Positions 8,771 to 18,018 of a DNA stretch of 64,000 nucleotides are shown piece after piece. Position numbers and translations under genes: made by a program. The DNA comes from Streptomyces albiflavescens. GTDB taxonomy: Bacteria > Actinomycetota > Actinomycetes > Streptomycetales > Streptomycetaceae. Within the stretch, counting starts at the first letter, position 1. Every line of letters begins with the position of its first letter. Below the pieces are notes generated by a model. That model saw nothing but the letters and a program-made list of their open reading frames with translations, ran no database searches and was not told the origin of the DNA. The stretch spans positions 275,960-339,959 of the forward strand of contig NZ_BMMM01000009.1 of assembly GCF_014645835.1 (NCBI RefSeq). The letters run 5' to 3'.

Positions 8771-10243
8771 GTGCACCGTATGCTCGCCGAGCTCCTGGGA
8801 TCACCACGCTCCGTGGCCGAGTCGCGAGGATCGGGCCGCGGCTACTGGAGACGGCTGCTGCCCGTCCTCGCGGTGCTGGTCTGTCTCACCCGTGCCCCCT
8901 CCTTCCTGCGCCCGCTGTGGAACCCGGACGAGGGCTATCTCGCCGTACAGGCGCGGCTGCTGGCGAACGGGGGAGAGCTGTACGAGACGGTCGTGGACCG
9001 CAAGCCGCCGCTCGTGCCATGGCTGTACGAGGCGGCGTTCGCGGTGTGCGGCTCAGGCTCGCTCACCTCGGTACGGGTCCTCGCGGTGGTGGCCCAGCTG
9101 TCGACCGCCGTGCTGCTGGCGTCGCTGGCCCGGCGCCGCTGGGGCGCGGCGGCCGGGCGCACGGCGGGCGTGCTGTATCTGCTGGCCTCCATCGGGCTCA
9201 ACCCCGAGGACGCGCAGGCCGCGACCTTCGAGATCTTCATGCTGCCGTGCACGGCCTTGGCGATGTGGTGCGCGGACCGGCGCCGTTGGGGTGCCGCAGG
9301 GCTCGCCGTCGCGTGCGCGCTGCTGGCGAAACAGACGGGTGGGGCAGTGCTGGTGCCGGTGGTGTGGCTGCTGTGGCGGTCCGCGGCGGCGCCCCGAAGC
9401 GGCCTGGTCCGGCTGGGGGTCGGGCTGACTCTTCCCGTGCTGAGCGCGGCGCTGGTCACCGACCCGTCGGGGTTCCTGTTCTGGACGGTCACCGGTTCGA
9501 GCGCCTACGCCTCCTTCACCGGCTCCGAACTCCATGTCCTGGTAAGAGGATTGGTCAACACCGGGATCCTGGCGGTGGCCTGCGCGGGCCTGATCCCTCC
9601 GGTGGCACGGGTCCTGCGCGTCGCGCGCACCGGGTCGGCGGAGCTCTGGCTGTGGCTGGCCTCGTCGGCGGGGGCGGTCATGCTGGGTTTCCACTTCTTC
9701 GGCCACTACTACCTGCAACTCATCCCGCCGCTGGCCCTGTTGGCGACCGCCGCGCTGCAGATCCTGCCCCGTGACCGGCTGGTGACCGCGCTGCTCACCT
9801 CGGCCTGCTGCTGCACGCTGTTCCTGGCCTGGGGACTGCTCGCGCCGCGCCCCGAACTCGCCCACGCGCAGCGGCTCGCGGACACGGTGGCCCGCCGTAC
9901 GGACCCCGGTGACCGGGTCCTGGTATGGGGCATACACCCCGAGACGTACTGGCTCGCCGACCGCACCCCGGCCAGCCGCTATCTGACCGCCGGGCTCCTC
10001 ACCAACTACAGCGGGGGCCGTGACGGTCCCCAGGTCGGCGAGAAGTACGCCGTCGGGGGCGCCTGGCCGGTGTTCCGGCAGGAGATGAGCGCGCACACCC
10101 CCGCCTTGGTCGTGGACGACTCCCGCGGTAAGCCGTACGCCCCCGACCGCGTTCCGAGCCTGCGCCGCCTGCTGGCGGCACGCTACGAGGAGGTGGGGAG
10201 GGTCGACGGGGCGGTGCTGTACGCCCGGGTGCCGGGGGAGTGA
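8771..10243 (+). CDS. PMT/ArnT-like membrane glycosyltransferase
   Basis: A 490-aa polytopic membrane protein resembling GT-C glycosyltransferases (PMT/ArnT, family 39-like), which use polyprenyl-phosphate sugars outside the membrane. The first extracytoplasmic loop carries the acidic motif NPDEGYLAVQARLL and VVDRKPPLVPWLYE, typical of the family. About nine to eleven hydrophobic segments follow, with a soluble C-terminal part containing GDRVLVWGIHPETYW. GTG 8771 or ATG 8780 can be the start; neither has a strong ribosome site. Acceptor and sugar are unknown. Confidence 0.7.
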   Translation: MHRMLAELLGSPRSVAESRGSGRGYWRRLLPVLAVLVCLTRAPSFLRPLWNPDEGYLAVQARLLANGGELYETVVDRKPPLVPWLYEAAFAVCGSGSLTSVRVLAVVAQLSTAVLLASLARRRWGAAAGRTAGVLYLLASIGLNPEDAQAATFEIFMLPCTALAMWCADRRRWGAAGLAVACALLAKQTGGAVLVPVVWLLWRSAAAPRSGLVRLGVGLTLPVLSAALVTDPSGFLFWTVTGSSAYASFTGSELHVLVRGLVNTGILAVACAGLIPPVARVLRVARTGSAELWLWLASSAGAVMLGFHFFGHYYLQLIPPLALLATAALQILPRDRLVTALLTSACCCTLFLAWGLLAPRPELAHAQRLADTVARRTDPGDRVLVWGIHPETYWLADRTPASRYLTAGLLTNYSGGRDGPQVGEKYAVGGAWPVFRQEMSAHTPALVVDDSRGKPYAPDRVPSLRRLLAARYEEVGRVDGAVLYARVPGE

Positions 10244-10328
10244 GGGCCTGTGTCTGAACCCCGGTCGGATCAGCGCCCGTCGTCCGGTGCGTGCGATCGC
10301 AAGGCGCCGGAAGGTCCTCGTTGCCTTA

Positions 10329-10527
10329 GGGGGTTTCTGATGGATCTCCGCGGCGTCGCGACGCCCGGCACGCACTCTCGCCGCACCGGACAAAAGCCCT
10401 AGTAGCTCCTCCCCCACGCTCGGCTTCGCTCGCGCGGGGGGACCCCCATCGAGGACTTCCGCCCGGCACGCCGAGAGCACGCACCGAACGCCGCTCCTTC
10501 TTCCACGGAGATCCATCAGAAACCCCC
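10329..10527 (+). mobile_element. MITE, full-length copy 1 (199 bp)
   Basis: A non-coding element with 22-bp terminal inverted repeats (left arm starts GGGGGTTTCTGATGG, right arm ends CCATCAGAAACCCCC). The left flank is TA; the right flank is TG, a decayed TA duplication. The interior holds a GC-rich hairpin (CCCCCACGC ... GCGCGGGGG). It differs from copy 2 (43298-43496) at one base, position 6. TA target use points to an IS630/Tc1-like transposase acting in trans; none is in the window. Confidence 0.88.
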
Positions 10528-10698
10528 TGGTCCGGGTCACCGCGCGGAGGTCGATCTCCCGGCCTCCGGCGCGGAGGGTCGTGCCATGGTCAGCGGAGCT
10601 ACCACGGCCTTTCGGCAACGCGGCGAGCGTGCGTGCCAGGCGGCGGGCGCCCGGCCGGGGTATCGGACACAGGCTCTGCGGAGCGCGGGCCGCTCCGG
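10528..10698. other. Intergenic region after the MITE, no gene seen
   Basis: About 170 bp between the MITE and the convergent NYN gene end. No conserved reading frame, hairpin or promoter was recognised. Open frames crossing it are shadows. Confidence 0.6.
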
Positions 10699-11121
10699 TC
10701 AGCCCAGTACGGCGCGCGGCCCGGTGACCTGGGCGCCCAGTTCCGCCACCCGGCGCCGCAGCTCGCGGTCGGCCGTCACGACGAGGCAGGGGCGGTCGTC
10801 GGCCGCCGCCGTGAGTTCCACGATGAGGTCGTCGCCGCTGCCGGGCGCCTCCTCCACACGCACCCCGGGCACGGAGGCCACGCCCCGGGCCGCGCCCTCG
10901 ACCACCAGGATCAGCTCCAGCGGCCCGGCCAGGCCGCCCGCTCCGGACCGCGCGAACGGCACCAGCCGGTCCCGCAGGCGTTGGGCGGCGGCGCGGCGGT
11001 CGCGCCACCAGCCGTCGGGCACGGACCCGACGACGTTCGCGCCGTCCACGACGAGCAGCGGCAGGGGAGTGGCCGGGTCCGTGCCGCCCCGGGTGTCTCG
11101 GTCGTCCGCGTCGTCCGCCAT
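10699..11121 (-). CDS. NYN/PIN-like nuclease-domain protein
   Basis: A 140-aa protein of the NYN branch of the PIN fold. Acidic motifs expected in such metal-dependent RNases are present: LLVVDGANVVG near residue 25, SGDDLIVELT in the middle, and LVVTADRELRRRV near the C-terminus. It is encoded 4 bp downstream of the next minus-strand gene, so the two form an operon divergent to the CapA gene. An RNA or tRNA nuclease role is inferred from the fold only. Confidence 0.75.
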   Translation of the reverse strand: MADDADDRDTRGGTDPATPLPLLVVDGANVVGSVPDGWWRDRRAAAQRLRDRLVPFARSGAGGLAGPLELILVVEGAARGVASVPGVRVEEAPGSGDDLIVELTAAADDRPCLVVTADRELRRRVAELGAQVTGPRAVLG

Positions 11122-11125
11122 GCCC

Positions 11126-12100
11126 TCAGGTTGTCACAGGGGTGGTCGCCCAGCGGCGTGTGATCTCGCTGACGGCGGTGGCCGCGCGCTCGGCGGGCGG
11201 TCCGTCGACGCGCACCTCGGGGGCGAACTCGACGTGCAGGAACGGCACGTGTGCGGCGTCGGCGGCCCGGCCCTCCACGTTCTCCTCGCCCTCCAGCGGG
11301 CAGCTCCGCACCCAGGCCCGGCACACGTGGAAGCCGTGCGTGCGCAGGGCGTCGGCCAGACTGCGGCCGTCCGCGCGGCCCGCCGATCCGGCACCGGTGG
11401 AGGCGACCACGTCGTAGCCGGGGGCGGAGGAGGCGGCCATGCCGTGCAGCTGGACCCCGGGCATCCCACGGCGGACCAACTCGGCGCAGATGGCGTAGAA
11501 GACGGTGTCCCGGCGGTGCGCCATGTCCGCGGAGTTCCCGCTTCCGGCTTTGCGATGTGCTCCTGCGATCACGAGAACACCGCCGGGGGAGTCGCGCAGA
11601 ACCCGGACGCCCAGCTGCTCGGTGTCGTGGTCGGCGACCGGGTGCGGGACCTGGACCGACCAGCGCGGACGGTGGTCCAGGTCTATGTAGACCCGGCCCC
11701 AGCCGCGCGGCGTCACGGCGTCGTCGGTGCGGTCGGCCACTTCGGTGTAGCGGTGTTCGGAGACCCGGTCGAAGACGGTGCGCACCGTGAAGTCGCGTTG
11801 AGAAAGCAATCGTTCCGCTTGTTCGCGGTGGCCGTCGAGGAGCAGGCCGACGGCCTCGGAGATGGCCCTACGGTCCGCCCGGTCGGGCTGCCGGTAGCCG
11901 TGGCCCGGGCCGAAGCGGCTGGTGTAGTCCTCCACCTCGCGTGCCAGGTCGACCCGCTGGGCACTCGGGGAACCGGGGCCGGGAGTGGCCTCATCCCCGT
12001 CGCGGGTGGCGCGGAGCACAGCGGTCAGCCCGCCGGCCAGACCAGCGATGACCAGTAGAATTGTTGCGATCGTTATGATCCGCGAGCGAGTGGCTCTCAT
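11126..12100 (-). CDS. Membrane-anchored protein of unknown function next to gamma-PGA genes
   Basis: A 324-aa protein with an N-terminal hydrophobic segment (residues 8-27) and the rest predicted outside the cell. I do not recognise the family. Conserved-looking histidine patches occur: YIDLDHRPRWSVQVPHPVADHD, VLVIAGAHRKAG, ADMAHRRDTVF and GVQLHGMA, a pattern reminiscent of zinc amidohydrolases or carboxypeptidases. It is divergent from the CapA gene with only 20 bp between the starts, so shared regulation is likely. A gamma-PGA hydrolase role is an attractive guess from context, not shown. Confidence 0.6.
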   Translation of the reverse strand: MRATRSRIITIATILLVIAGLAGGLTAVLRATRDGDEATPGPGSPSAQRVDLAREVEDYTSRFGPGHGYRQPDRADRRAISEAVGLLLDGHREQAERLLSQRDFTVRTVFDRVSEHRYTEVADRTDDAVTPRGWGRVYIDLDHRPRWSVQVPHPVADHDTEQLGVRVLRDSPGGVLVIAGAHRKAGSGNSADMAHRRDTVFYAICAELVRRGMPGVQLHGMAASSAPGYDVVASTGAGSAGRADGRSLADALRTHGFHVCRAWVRSCPLEGEENVEGRAADAAHVPFLHVEFAPEVRVDGPPAERAATAVSEITRRWATTPVTT

Positions 12101-12120
12101 GGTTGTATCAAGATATCCCG

Positions 12121-13335
12121 GTGAATAAATGCCGTAGCCGCACCCGGTTGACCCTGCTGATCCCGCTCCTCGCCGCCGCCGTCGCCGGCTGCGGCCTTGT
12201 CTCGGACGACGGGGACGACCAGGGCGGCGGGCGTTCCTTCACCGTCGCGGCGGCCGGGGACATCCTGATGCATCCCGAGCTGGTCGACCAGGCCCGCAAG
12301 GACGCCAAGCACACCGGCAAGGGCGTGGCCGGGCTGGACTTCGGGCCGATGATGGCCGGGATCAAGCCGGTGATCAGCAAGGCCGACCTGGCGATCTGCC
12401 ACTTCGAGCCGGTGATGGGCACCGAGAAGGGCCCGTTCGAGGGGTTCCCGGACTTCCAGGTGCCGCCGCAGACCGCGAAGACCATCAAGGGCCTCGGCTA
12501 CGACACCTGCTCCACCGCCTCCAACCACACGCTCGACCACGGGTACACCGGCGTGAAGCGCACGCTGGACGCGCTGGACGCCGCCGGCGTGAAGCACACG
12601 GGCTCCTTCCGCACCCAGAAGGAAGCGCTCACCCCGCTGATCATGAACGTCAAGGGCGTGAAGGTCGCGCAGATATCGTTCGCGTACGGCTTCAATGAGC
12701 CGCACCAGCTGCCGAAGGGCAAGCCGTGGGTCGCCAACCAGCAGAGCCTCGGCCGGATCAAGGCCGCCGAGCAGCGGGCCCGCAAGGCCGGCGCCGAGGT
12801 GGTGATCCTCTCCCTGCACTGGGGCCACGAGCATGAGCCGAGCGCCACCGCCACGCAGCTCTCCTTCGCCCGGCAGCTGGCCCACCACACCGGCATCAAC
12901 CTGGTCATCGGCCACCACGCGCACGTCGTCCAGCCGATGGAGAAGGTCGACGGCCTCTGGGTCGCCTACGGCATGGGGAACCAGATCGCCCGGCACGAGC
13001 AGCCGACGGGGCTGACCGAGGAGGGCGTGATCGGGTGGTTCACGTTCACCGAGCACGGCAAGGGCCACTGGGAGGTCCAGCCCCGCTTCGAGCCGACGCT
13101 GCTGCAGATCCCGCCGGACGCCGAGAATGCCACGGACGGCGGCAAGGCCACTTACGGTGACGACGACGCCCGGGACTACCGCCTGCTGGACGTGCCCGCC
13201 GCGCTCCGGGACGACCAGGACCTCACCGAAGGGCAGCGGGCCCGGCTGCGGCTCGCCTTCGAGCGCACCGAGGGCACCCTGTACAACCGCGGCGCGGCCA
13301 AGGACGGTCTGAAGCCGCTGACCCCGCTGCCCTGA
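12121..13335 (+). CDS. capA: CapA/PgsA-family poly-gamma-glutamate lipoprotein
   Basis: A 404-aa surface lipoprotein of the PGA_cap (CapA/PgsA, calcineurin-like phosphatase fold) family, needed for gamma-PGA assembly or export in Bacillus. The N-terminal signal ends in lipobox AVAGC. Metal-site motifs are present: TASNHTLDHG, LSLHWGHEHE and VIGHHAHVVQP. GTG 12121 is chosen because it leads straight into the signal peptide; TTG 12103 is possible. No clear ribosome site is visible, so the message may be leaderless. It opens the run capA, sensor-like gene, pgsB, pgsC, NlpC/P60. Confidence 0.87.
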   Translation: MNKCRSRTRLTLLIPLLAAAVAGCGLVSDDGDDQGGGRSFTVAAAGDILMHPELVDQARKDAKHTGKGVAGLDFGPMMAGIKPVISKADLAICHFEPVMGTEKGPFEGFPDFQVPPQTAKTIKGLGYDTCSTASNHTLDHGYTGVKRTLDALDAAGVKHTGSFRTQKEALTPLIMNVKGVKVAQISFAYGFNEPHQLPKGKPWVANQQSLGRIKAAEQRARKAGAEVVILSLHWGHEHEPSATATQLSFARQLAHHTGINLVIGHHAHVVQPMEKVDGLWVAYGMGNQIARHEQPTGLTEEGVIGWFTFTEHGKGHWEVQPRFEPTLLQIPPDAENATDGGKATYGDDDARDYRLLDVPAALRDDQDLTEGQRARLRLAFERTEGTLYNRGAAKDGLKPLTPLP

Positions 13336-13566
13336 CGGCGGCGGCCGCCGCCCGAACGACGCGCACGTCTGCCCGGAACTAGCTGCATAAACGCGGATGT
13401 TGCGCAGATCACATGGGTAAGTGCGCAACTTTATGGGGCTCTTACCTATCTGAGTGCTGTGGGTACACCTGAGCAACAGTTGTGCCCATAGCGCACTCAG
13501 ATTCGAAAACTTGTCCAGGCTTCCCCGTGCGGACCGATCACCCGCACGCCCTGAGAGGACCCTCCC
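13336..13566. other. Gap inside the gamma-PGA locus, possible internal promoter
   Basis: A 231-bp, relatively AT-richer gap follows capA. An imperfect dyad (GTGC-TGTGGG near 13456 with CCCATA-GCGCAC near 13486) lies about 70 bp before the next start. It may hold a second promoter for the distal genes; no convincing -35/-10 pair was identified. Confidence 0.35.
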
Positions 13567-15876
13567 TTGGCGTCACCGCCCCCGTCGCGGCAGCACCGAG
13601 CCCGCCGACGAGCCGATATGTCGCTGATCGGAGGCATCCGCCCGCCGATCGCGGTCCTGTCGGTGCTGTTGCTGTCGCTCGCCGGTATCACGGCACTGGT
13701 GCTGGGCCGTGTCGACAACGGCGGGGTGCCGAAAGCGGTGCAGACCTCTCAGGAGCACTTCGCGGAGGACGGCGCCATCGCGCTGCGTGCCTCCATCGAC
13801 GAGTCCGTCACCGACCTCACCCGGTCCGCCGCGCTGTTCAGCGCCGGCCAGCCGGTTTCCGGCGACGCCGTCCTCGACAAGCTCGGCAGCACCTACCAGA
13901 AGTGGACGGGTACCGCCGTCGTCGAGATCCGCACCGGCAAGCTGGTCGCGGCCCGCGGCGAGACCGTCCCGCTGACCTCGGTGAACACCTCCGGCCTCGG
14001 CGACGAGGGCGGACTCGCGCCGCGCATGGTCAAGCTGAAGAACGGCGAGGCGCGCCTGCTGTCCTTCGCGCTGCTGTCCTGGCCGGGCAAACCGCAGCTG
14101 CTGCTCGTGGCCTCCAACAACCTGACGTTCCCCGGCATCAGCCTCGGCCAGTTCCGGTCCATCGCCGTGGTCGACCGCGACGGCGCGATCCTCAGCAGCG
14201 ACGGCATTCCCGAGCCCGAGCAGGTACGCACCAGCACCGACCGCCAGGAGATCAAGCTCTCCCGCAAGCAGCTGAAGGACTTCGCCCAGCTCGCCGCCCG
14301 CAAGGCCCGGCAGGACCCGCGCAGCAGCAAGGAGCCCGGCGCCGGCGGCTACCAGGGCGTCAGCGGCAGCCTGGTCGGCGGGCACGTGCTGAGTGACCGG
14401 TCCGTCGCCGGATACGCCACCCTGGCCGCACCCGACCCCGGGGAGGTCACCACCGCCTCCGGCCTCGGCCTGTCCGTGGTGGCCATGGTCAAGGTGGCCG
14501 AGGACACCACCCGCACCCAATCCCTGGTGGTCGGCCTGCTGGCGGGCGGCGCGCTCCTCGTCGTCGGCGCCATCGCCGTGGCGGTGCTGCTGGGAACCGT
14601 GCAGCGCCCGCTGATCCGGCTGTTCCTGGAGTCCCGCCGACTCACCCGCGGCGATCTGACCCGGCCCGTCACGATCCCCGGCTACGGTGAGGCGCGCCGC
14701 GTCGGCCACGCCCTGGAACAGCTGCGCCGCCAGCTGCTCGGCGAGAGCGCCGACGCCACCGGGCCCACGCCGCGCCCGCGCGGACTGCGCCGGATCGGCA
14801 CCCGGGCGCTGCTCGCGGCCTGCGCCGTGCTGCTGCTGGCCTGGTCGGCACCGCTGATGCTGCTGATCAACCGCGCCGACAGCACGGCCGTCGTACCGCA
14901 GCAGCTCGTCAGCGACCAGCGTGAACGCACCGACACGCTCAGCGACCGGGTGCGCCGCGCGCTCAACGAGGGCAGCGCCGACCTGGAGTCGGTCGGCTCC
15001 CTCATCGGCAACCGCACCGAACCCGAGGCCATGGAGAAGGTGCTGGAACGCACCCTCGACGAGAACCGGCGCTACCGCTCCCTCTACGTCGTCGACTCCT
15101 CCGGCGAGATCCTGGCCCGGAAGGGCAAGGACCCCAAGATGATCCGCTCCCACCGGGTCTCCGACACCCCGATCCGGCTGCTGGGCCACGGCGGCAAGGA
15201 GCCCGTCGTCGTCGCCAACGCCGATATCCCCGGCCGGGGCGGCGCGCAGCTGGTCGGCGAGTTCCGCGTCGAGTTCCTCAACGCCCTGCTGACCCGGCCG
15301 GGCATGGGCGTGGTCCGCCTCGTCGACGACCACAGCAAGGTCATCGCCGGCAACACCGGCTTCCTCGCCTTCCAGGGGCTGCCCGACGATCACCTCAAGG
15401 ACCTGGTCGCGGCCAGCGCCCAGCGGCTCGGCAAGAAGGCCCGCGCGAACGGGGTGCTCTACCGCGAGCACGGCGTGCGGATCGCCGCCGCCGCCCCGTT
15501 CGCCGGCAGCGGCCCCGCCGAGTCCCTCGGCTGGAGCGTGGTCAGCTGGCAGCCCGCCAACCGGCTCGCCATCCCCGAGTACGACGCCCAGAACCGCACC
15601 GTGCTCGCCGGACTGCTCGGCGCCGCCGCGGCCGTCGGCTGCCTGGGCTGGCTGCATATCGTGGTGGCCCGGCCGCTGCGCTCGCTGGCCGACCGGGCCG
15701 AGGCGCTGGCCGGCGGCGACCGCAAGACCGTGCTGTTCCCGCAGCACCACGACGAGGTCGGCGCGGTCACCCGCTCCCTGGAACTCATCCGGCAGCAGCT
15801 GCAGGACCAGCGCCGGCAGCAGCCCCGCCGCACCCCGCCCCAGGCGTCCGCGCCGCAGCAGTACACAAGGAACTGA
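13567..15876 (+). CDS. Duplicated Cache-HAMP-like membrane protein in the gamma-PGA locus
   Basis: A 769-aa membrane protein built from two similar halves. Each half has a helix, a long extracellular domain, a second helix and a HAMP-like segment: TM about 25-47 and 319-345 with HAMP-like RPLIRLFLESRRLTRGDLTRPV; TM about 415-438 and 679-703 with HAMP-like RPLRSLADRAEALAGGDRK. The extracellular parts (about 270 and 240 aa) resemble Cache/dCache sensor domains. No kinase, cyclase or other output domain follows; the C-terminus is Gln/Pro-rich. TTG 13567 follows AGAGGAC; ATG 13618 is an alternative. It ends 6 bp before pgsB, so it is part of the operon. Function unknown. Confidence 0.7.
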   Translation: MASPPPSRQHRARRRADMSLIGGIRPPIAVLSVLLLSLAGITALVLGRVDNGGVPKAVQTSQEHFAEDGAIALRASIDESVTDLTRSAALFSAGQPVSGDAVLDKLGSTYQKWTGTAVVEIRTGKLVAARGETVPLTSVNTSGLGDEGGLAPRMVKLKNGEARLLSFALLSWPGKPQLLLVASNNLTFPGISLGQFRSIAVVDRDGAILSSDGIPEPEQVRTSTDRQEIKLSRKQLKDFAQLAARKARQDPRSSKEPGAGGYQGVSGSLVGGHVLSDRSVAGYATLAAPDPGEVTTASGLGLSVVAMVKVAEDTTRTQSLVVGLLAGGALLVVGAIAVAVLLGTVQRPLIRLFLESRRLTRGDLTRPVTIPGYGEARRVGHALEQLRRQLLGESADATGPTPRPRGLRRIGTRALLAACAVLLLAWSAPLMLLINRADSTAVVPQQLVSDQRERTDTLSDRVRRALNEGSADLESVGSLIGNRTEPEAMEKVLERTLDENRRYRSLYVVDSSGEILARKGKDPKMIRSHRVSDTPIRLLGHGGKEPVVVANADIPGRGGAQLVGEFRVEFLNALLTRPGMGVVRLVDDHSKVIAGNTGFLAFQGLPDDHLKDLVAASAQRLGKKARANGVLYREHGVRIAAAAPFAGSGPAESLGWSVVSWQPANRLAIPEYDAQNRTVLAGLLGAAAAVGCLGWLHIVVARPLRSLADRAEALAGGDRKTVLFPQHHDEVGAVTRSLELIRQQLQDQRRQQPRRTPPQASAPQQYTRN

Positions 15877-15882
15877 TCACCC

Positions 15883-17502
15883 GTGCTCTTCCTCTACACC
15901 GTGCTGCTGGTGTGCTGCGCGATCCTGCTCGTCGCGGGCATCGTGGAGCAGCGGCGGCACTTCACCAACCTGGACCACATACCCAGCCGGGTTCTGGTCA
16001 ACGGCATCCGCGGCAAGTCGTCCATCACCCGGCTGTGCGCGGGCGCCCTGCGCGGCGGCGGGCTGACGACCGTGGCCAAGACCACCGGCACCGCGGCCCG
16101 CTTCATCCACCCGGACGCCACCGAGGAGCCGGTCTACCGCAAGTTCGGCATCGCCAACGTGGTCGAGCAGATCGGCATCGTGCGGCGCGCCGCCGCGTAC
16201 CAGCCGGACGCGCTCGTCATCGAATGCATGGCCGTCATGCCGGCCCTGCAGGAGATCAACCAGTCCAAGCTGATCCGCTCCACGATCGGCGTGCTGTGCA
16301 ACGTCCGTGAGGACCACCTCGCCGAGATGGGCCCCACCCTGGACGACGTGGCGCGCTCGCTGTGCCGCTCGATGCCGGAGGACGGCATCTGCGTCACCGC
16401 CGAGAAGGACCGCTTCCACATCCTCCAGGAGGAGGCCGACTCCCGGAACTGCCGGCTCATCTACGCCGACCCGGAGATGGTCAGCGACGAGGAGCTGCGC
16501 GGCTTCAGCTGGTTCACCTTCAAGGAGAACGTGGCCATCGCGCTGACCGTCGCCGAACTCCTCGGCGTCGACCGGGAGACGGCACTGAAGGGCATGTACG
16601 AGGCCCCGCCGGACCCCGGTGTCCTCTCCGTCGAGCGCTATCTGACGCCCGAGGGGAAGAAGGTGCGCTTCGCCAACGTCTTCGCGGCCAACGACCCCGA
16701 GTCGACGCTGATGAACATCAACCAGCTGCTCGACCTCGGCGCCATCCACCGCCCGCTCAACGTGGTCATCAACTGCCGTCCCGACCGCGTCGAACGCAAC
16801 GGGCAGATGGGCGAGATCATCCCCGACCTCGACCCGGAGCGCGTCTTCGTCATCGGCCACCCGGCCAAATCCGCCATCGACGCCATCCCCGCCGAGTTCC
16901 GCTCGCGCGCCGTCGACCTCGGCGGCGACAAGCGCGACCCGGAGGAGTTCATGGCCCGGCTGCTGGAGCAGCTCGGCCCGGACTCATCGCTGGTCGCGAT
17001 CGGCAACATCCACGGCCAGGGCGAGATCCTGCTGGAGCACCTCGCCGAACTCCCGCCGGACGACAGCGCTGACGAGCCCGTGGCCGCGGCCCCGGCCGGC
17101 CGCACCGGGGCGGCGCCCGCCGTGGTCGAGCACGTCGAGACCGTGCAGCTGTACGCGCCCCGCATCGACCCGTACCAGGGTTACCCGGAGGCGTACGAGT
17201 CGCGCTACGCGCAGCAGCCGTACGTCCCGCAGGTCCCCGTGCAGCGCGACGCCCGACACCCGTACCCGAACCCGGACCCGGAGCAGGTGAGCCAGGCAGG
17301 GTACGGCCAGCCGTACCCGGACGACGTCTGGGCGCAGCAGTACCACGGTGACCAGCCCGCCCCCGCCGCGCCGCAGGCGCACCCGGACAGCGGCCCCTCG
17401 CTCGGACAGGTCCCGTCCAGGGGGCTGTTCGAGCCCCGCATCCCTCCCCAGCCTTCCGCCGACGACAGCCAGCAGTGGCACAGCCCAGGAGAACAGCGTT
17501 GA
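15883..17502 (+). CDS. pgsB: Poly-gamma-glutamate synthase PgsB/CapB (Mur-ligase-like)
   Basis: A 539-aa ATP-dependent ligase of the CapB/PgsB family, which polymerises glutamate through gamma-carboxyl links. An N-terminal membrane helix (about 3-22) precedes the P-loop GIRGKSS (41-47), then TTVAKTTGTAARFIHPDAT, VIECMAVMPALQ and LCNVREDHLAEMG, all typical. Bacillus PgsB is about 393 aa; here an extra tail of about 150 residues rich in Pro, Gln, Tyr and Ala begins near residue 395. GTG start behind AAGGAA. Its stop overlaps the pgsC start. Confidence 0.9.
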   Translation: MLFLYTVLLVCCAILLVAGIVEQRRHFTNLDHIPSRVLVNGIRGKSSITRLCAGALRGGGLTTVAKTTGTAARFIHPDATEEPVYRKFGIANVVEQIGIVRRAAAYQPDALVIECMAVMPALQEINQSKLIRSTIGVLCNVREDHLAEMGPTLDDVARSLCRSMPEDGICVTAEKDRFHILQEEADSRNCRLIYADPEMVSDEELRGFSWFTFKENVAIALTVAELLGVDRETALKGMYEAPPDPGVLSVERYLTPEGKKVRFANVFAANDPESTLMNINQLLDLGAIHRPLNVVINCRPDRVERNGQMGEIIPDLDPERVFVIGHPAKSAIDAIPAEFRSRAVDLGGDKRDPEEFMARLLEQLGPDSSLVAIGNIHGQGEILLEHLAELPPDDSADEPVAAAPAGRTGAAPAVVEHVETVQLYAPRIDPYQGYPEAYESRYAQQPYVPQVPVQRDARHPYPNPDPEQVSQAGYGQPYPDDVWAQQYHGDQPAPAAPQAHPDSGPSLGQVPSRGLFEPRIPPQPSADDSQQWHSPGEQR

Positions 17503-17981
17503 TCCCCTCCGTCCTCACCCCCGAGATCGCCGCGATCGGCATCGGCCTGGGGTTGATGTTCTCGCTGATGTGCTACCTGACGACCAACCTGTCGCCGGGC
17601 GGCATGATCACGCCCGGCTGGCTCGCGCTCACCCTCATCGAGGATCTGCAGCGGGCCGCGCTGGTGGTCGGCGTGACCGTCCTGACGTACCTCGCCACGC
17701 TGCTGATGCAGAAGTTCGTCATCCTGTACGGCAAGCGGCTGTTCGCGGCCGTGGTGCTCAGCGGCGTGCTCATCCAGGCCACCGTGATCATCGTGCTGCA
17801 GATGGAGTTCCCGCTGCTGTACGCCAACCAGACGCTCGGGTTCATCGTCCCGGGCCTGATCGGCTACCAGCTGGTCCGCCAGCCCAAGGGCGCGACGCTG
17901 CTGTCCGTCGGATCGGTCACCCTCGCCACCTATGTGGTGCTGACCGCCGGCATCCTGCTGGGCGCCATGCCCTCCGCCTGA
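17499..17981 (+). CDS. pgsC: Poly-gamma-glutamate synthase subunit PgsC/CapC
   Basis: A 160-aa integral membrane protein with about five hydrophobic helices and little else, matching PgsC/CapC, the membrane partner of PgsB. The motif NLSPGGMITPGWLAL near residue 25 corresponds to the typical GxxxPGYL region. The TTG start overlaps the pgsB stop (TTGA) and has AGGAG 7 nt upstream; a GTG at 17475 is in frame but less well placed. Confidence 0.85.
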   Translation: MIPSVLTPEIAAIGIGLGLMFSLMCYLTTNLSPGGMITPGWLALTLIEDLQRAALVVGVTVLTYLATLLMQKFVILYGKRLFAAVVLSGVLIQATVIIVLQMEFPLLYANQTLGFIVPGLIGYQLVRQPKGATLLSVGSVTLATYVVLTAGILLGAMPSA

Positions 17982-18018
17982 GCCCGCCTGTTCCCGACGC
18001 ACACCAGGAGCCCTCACC

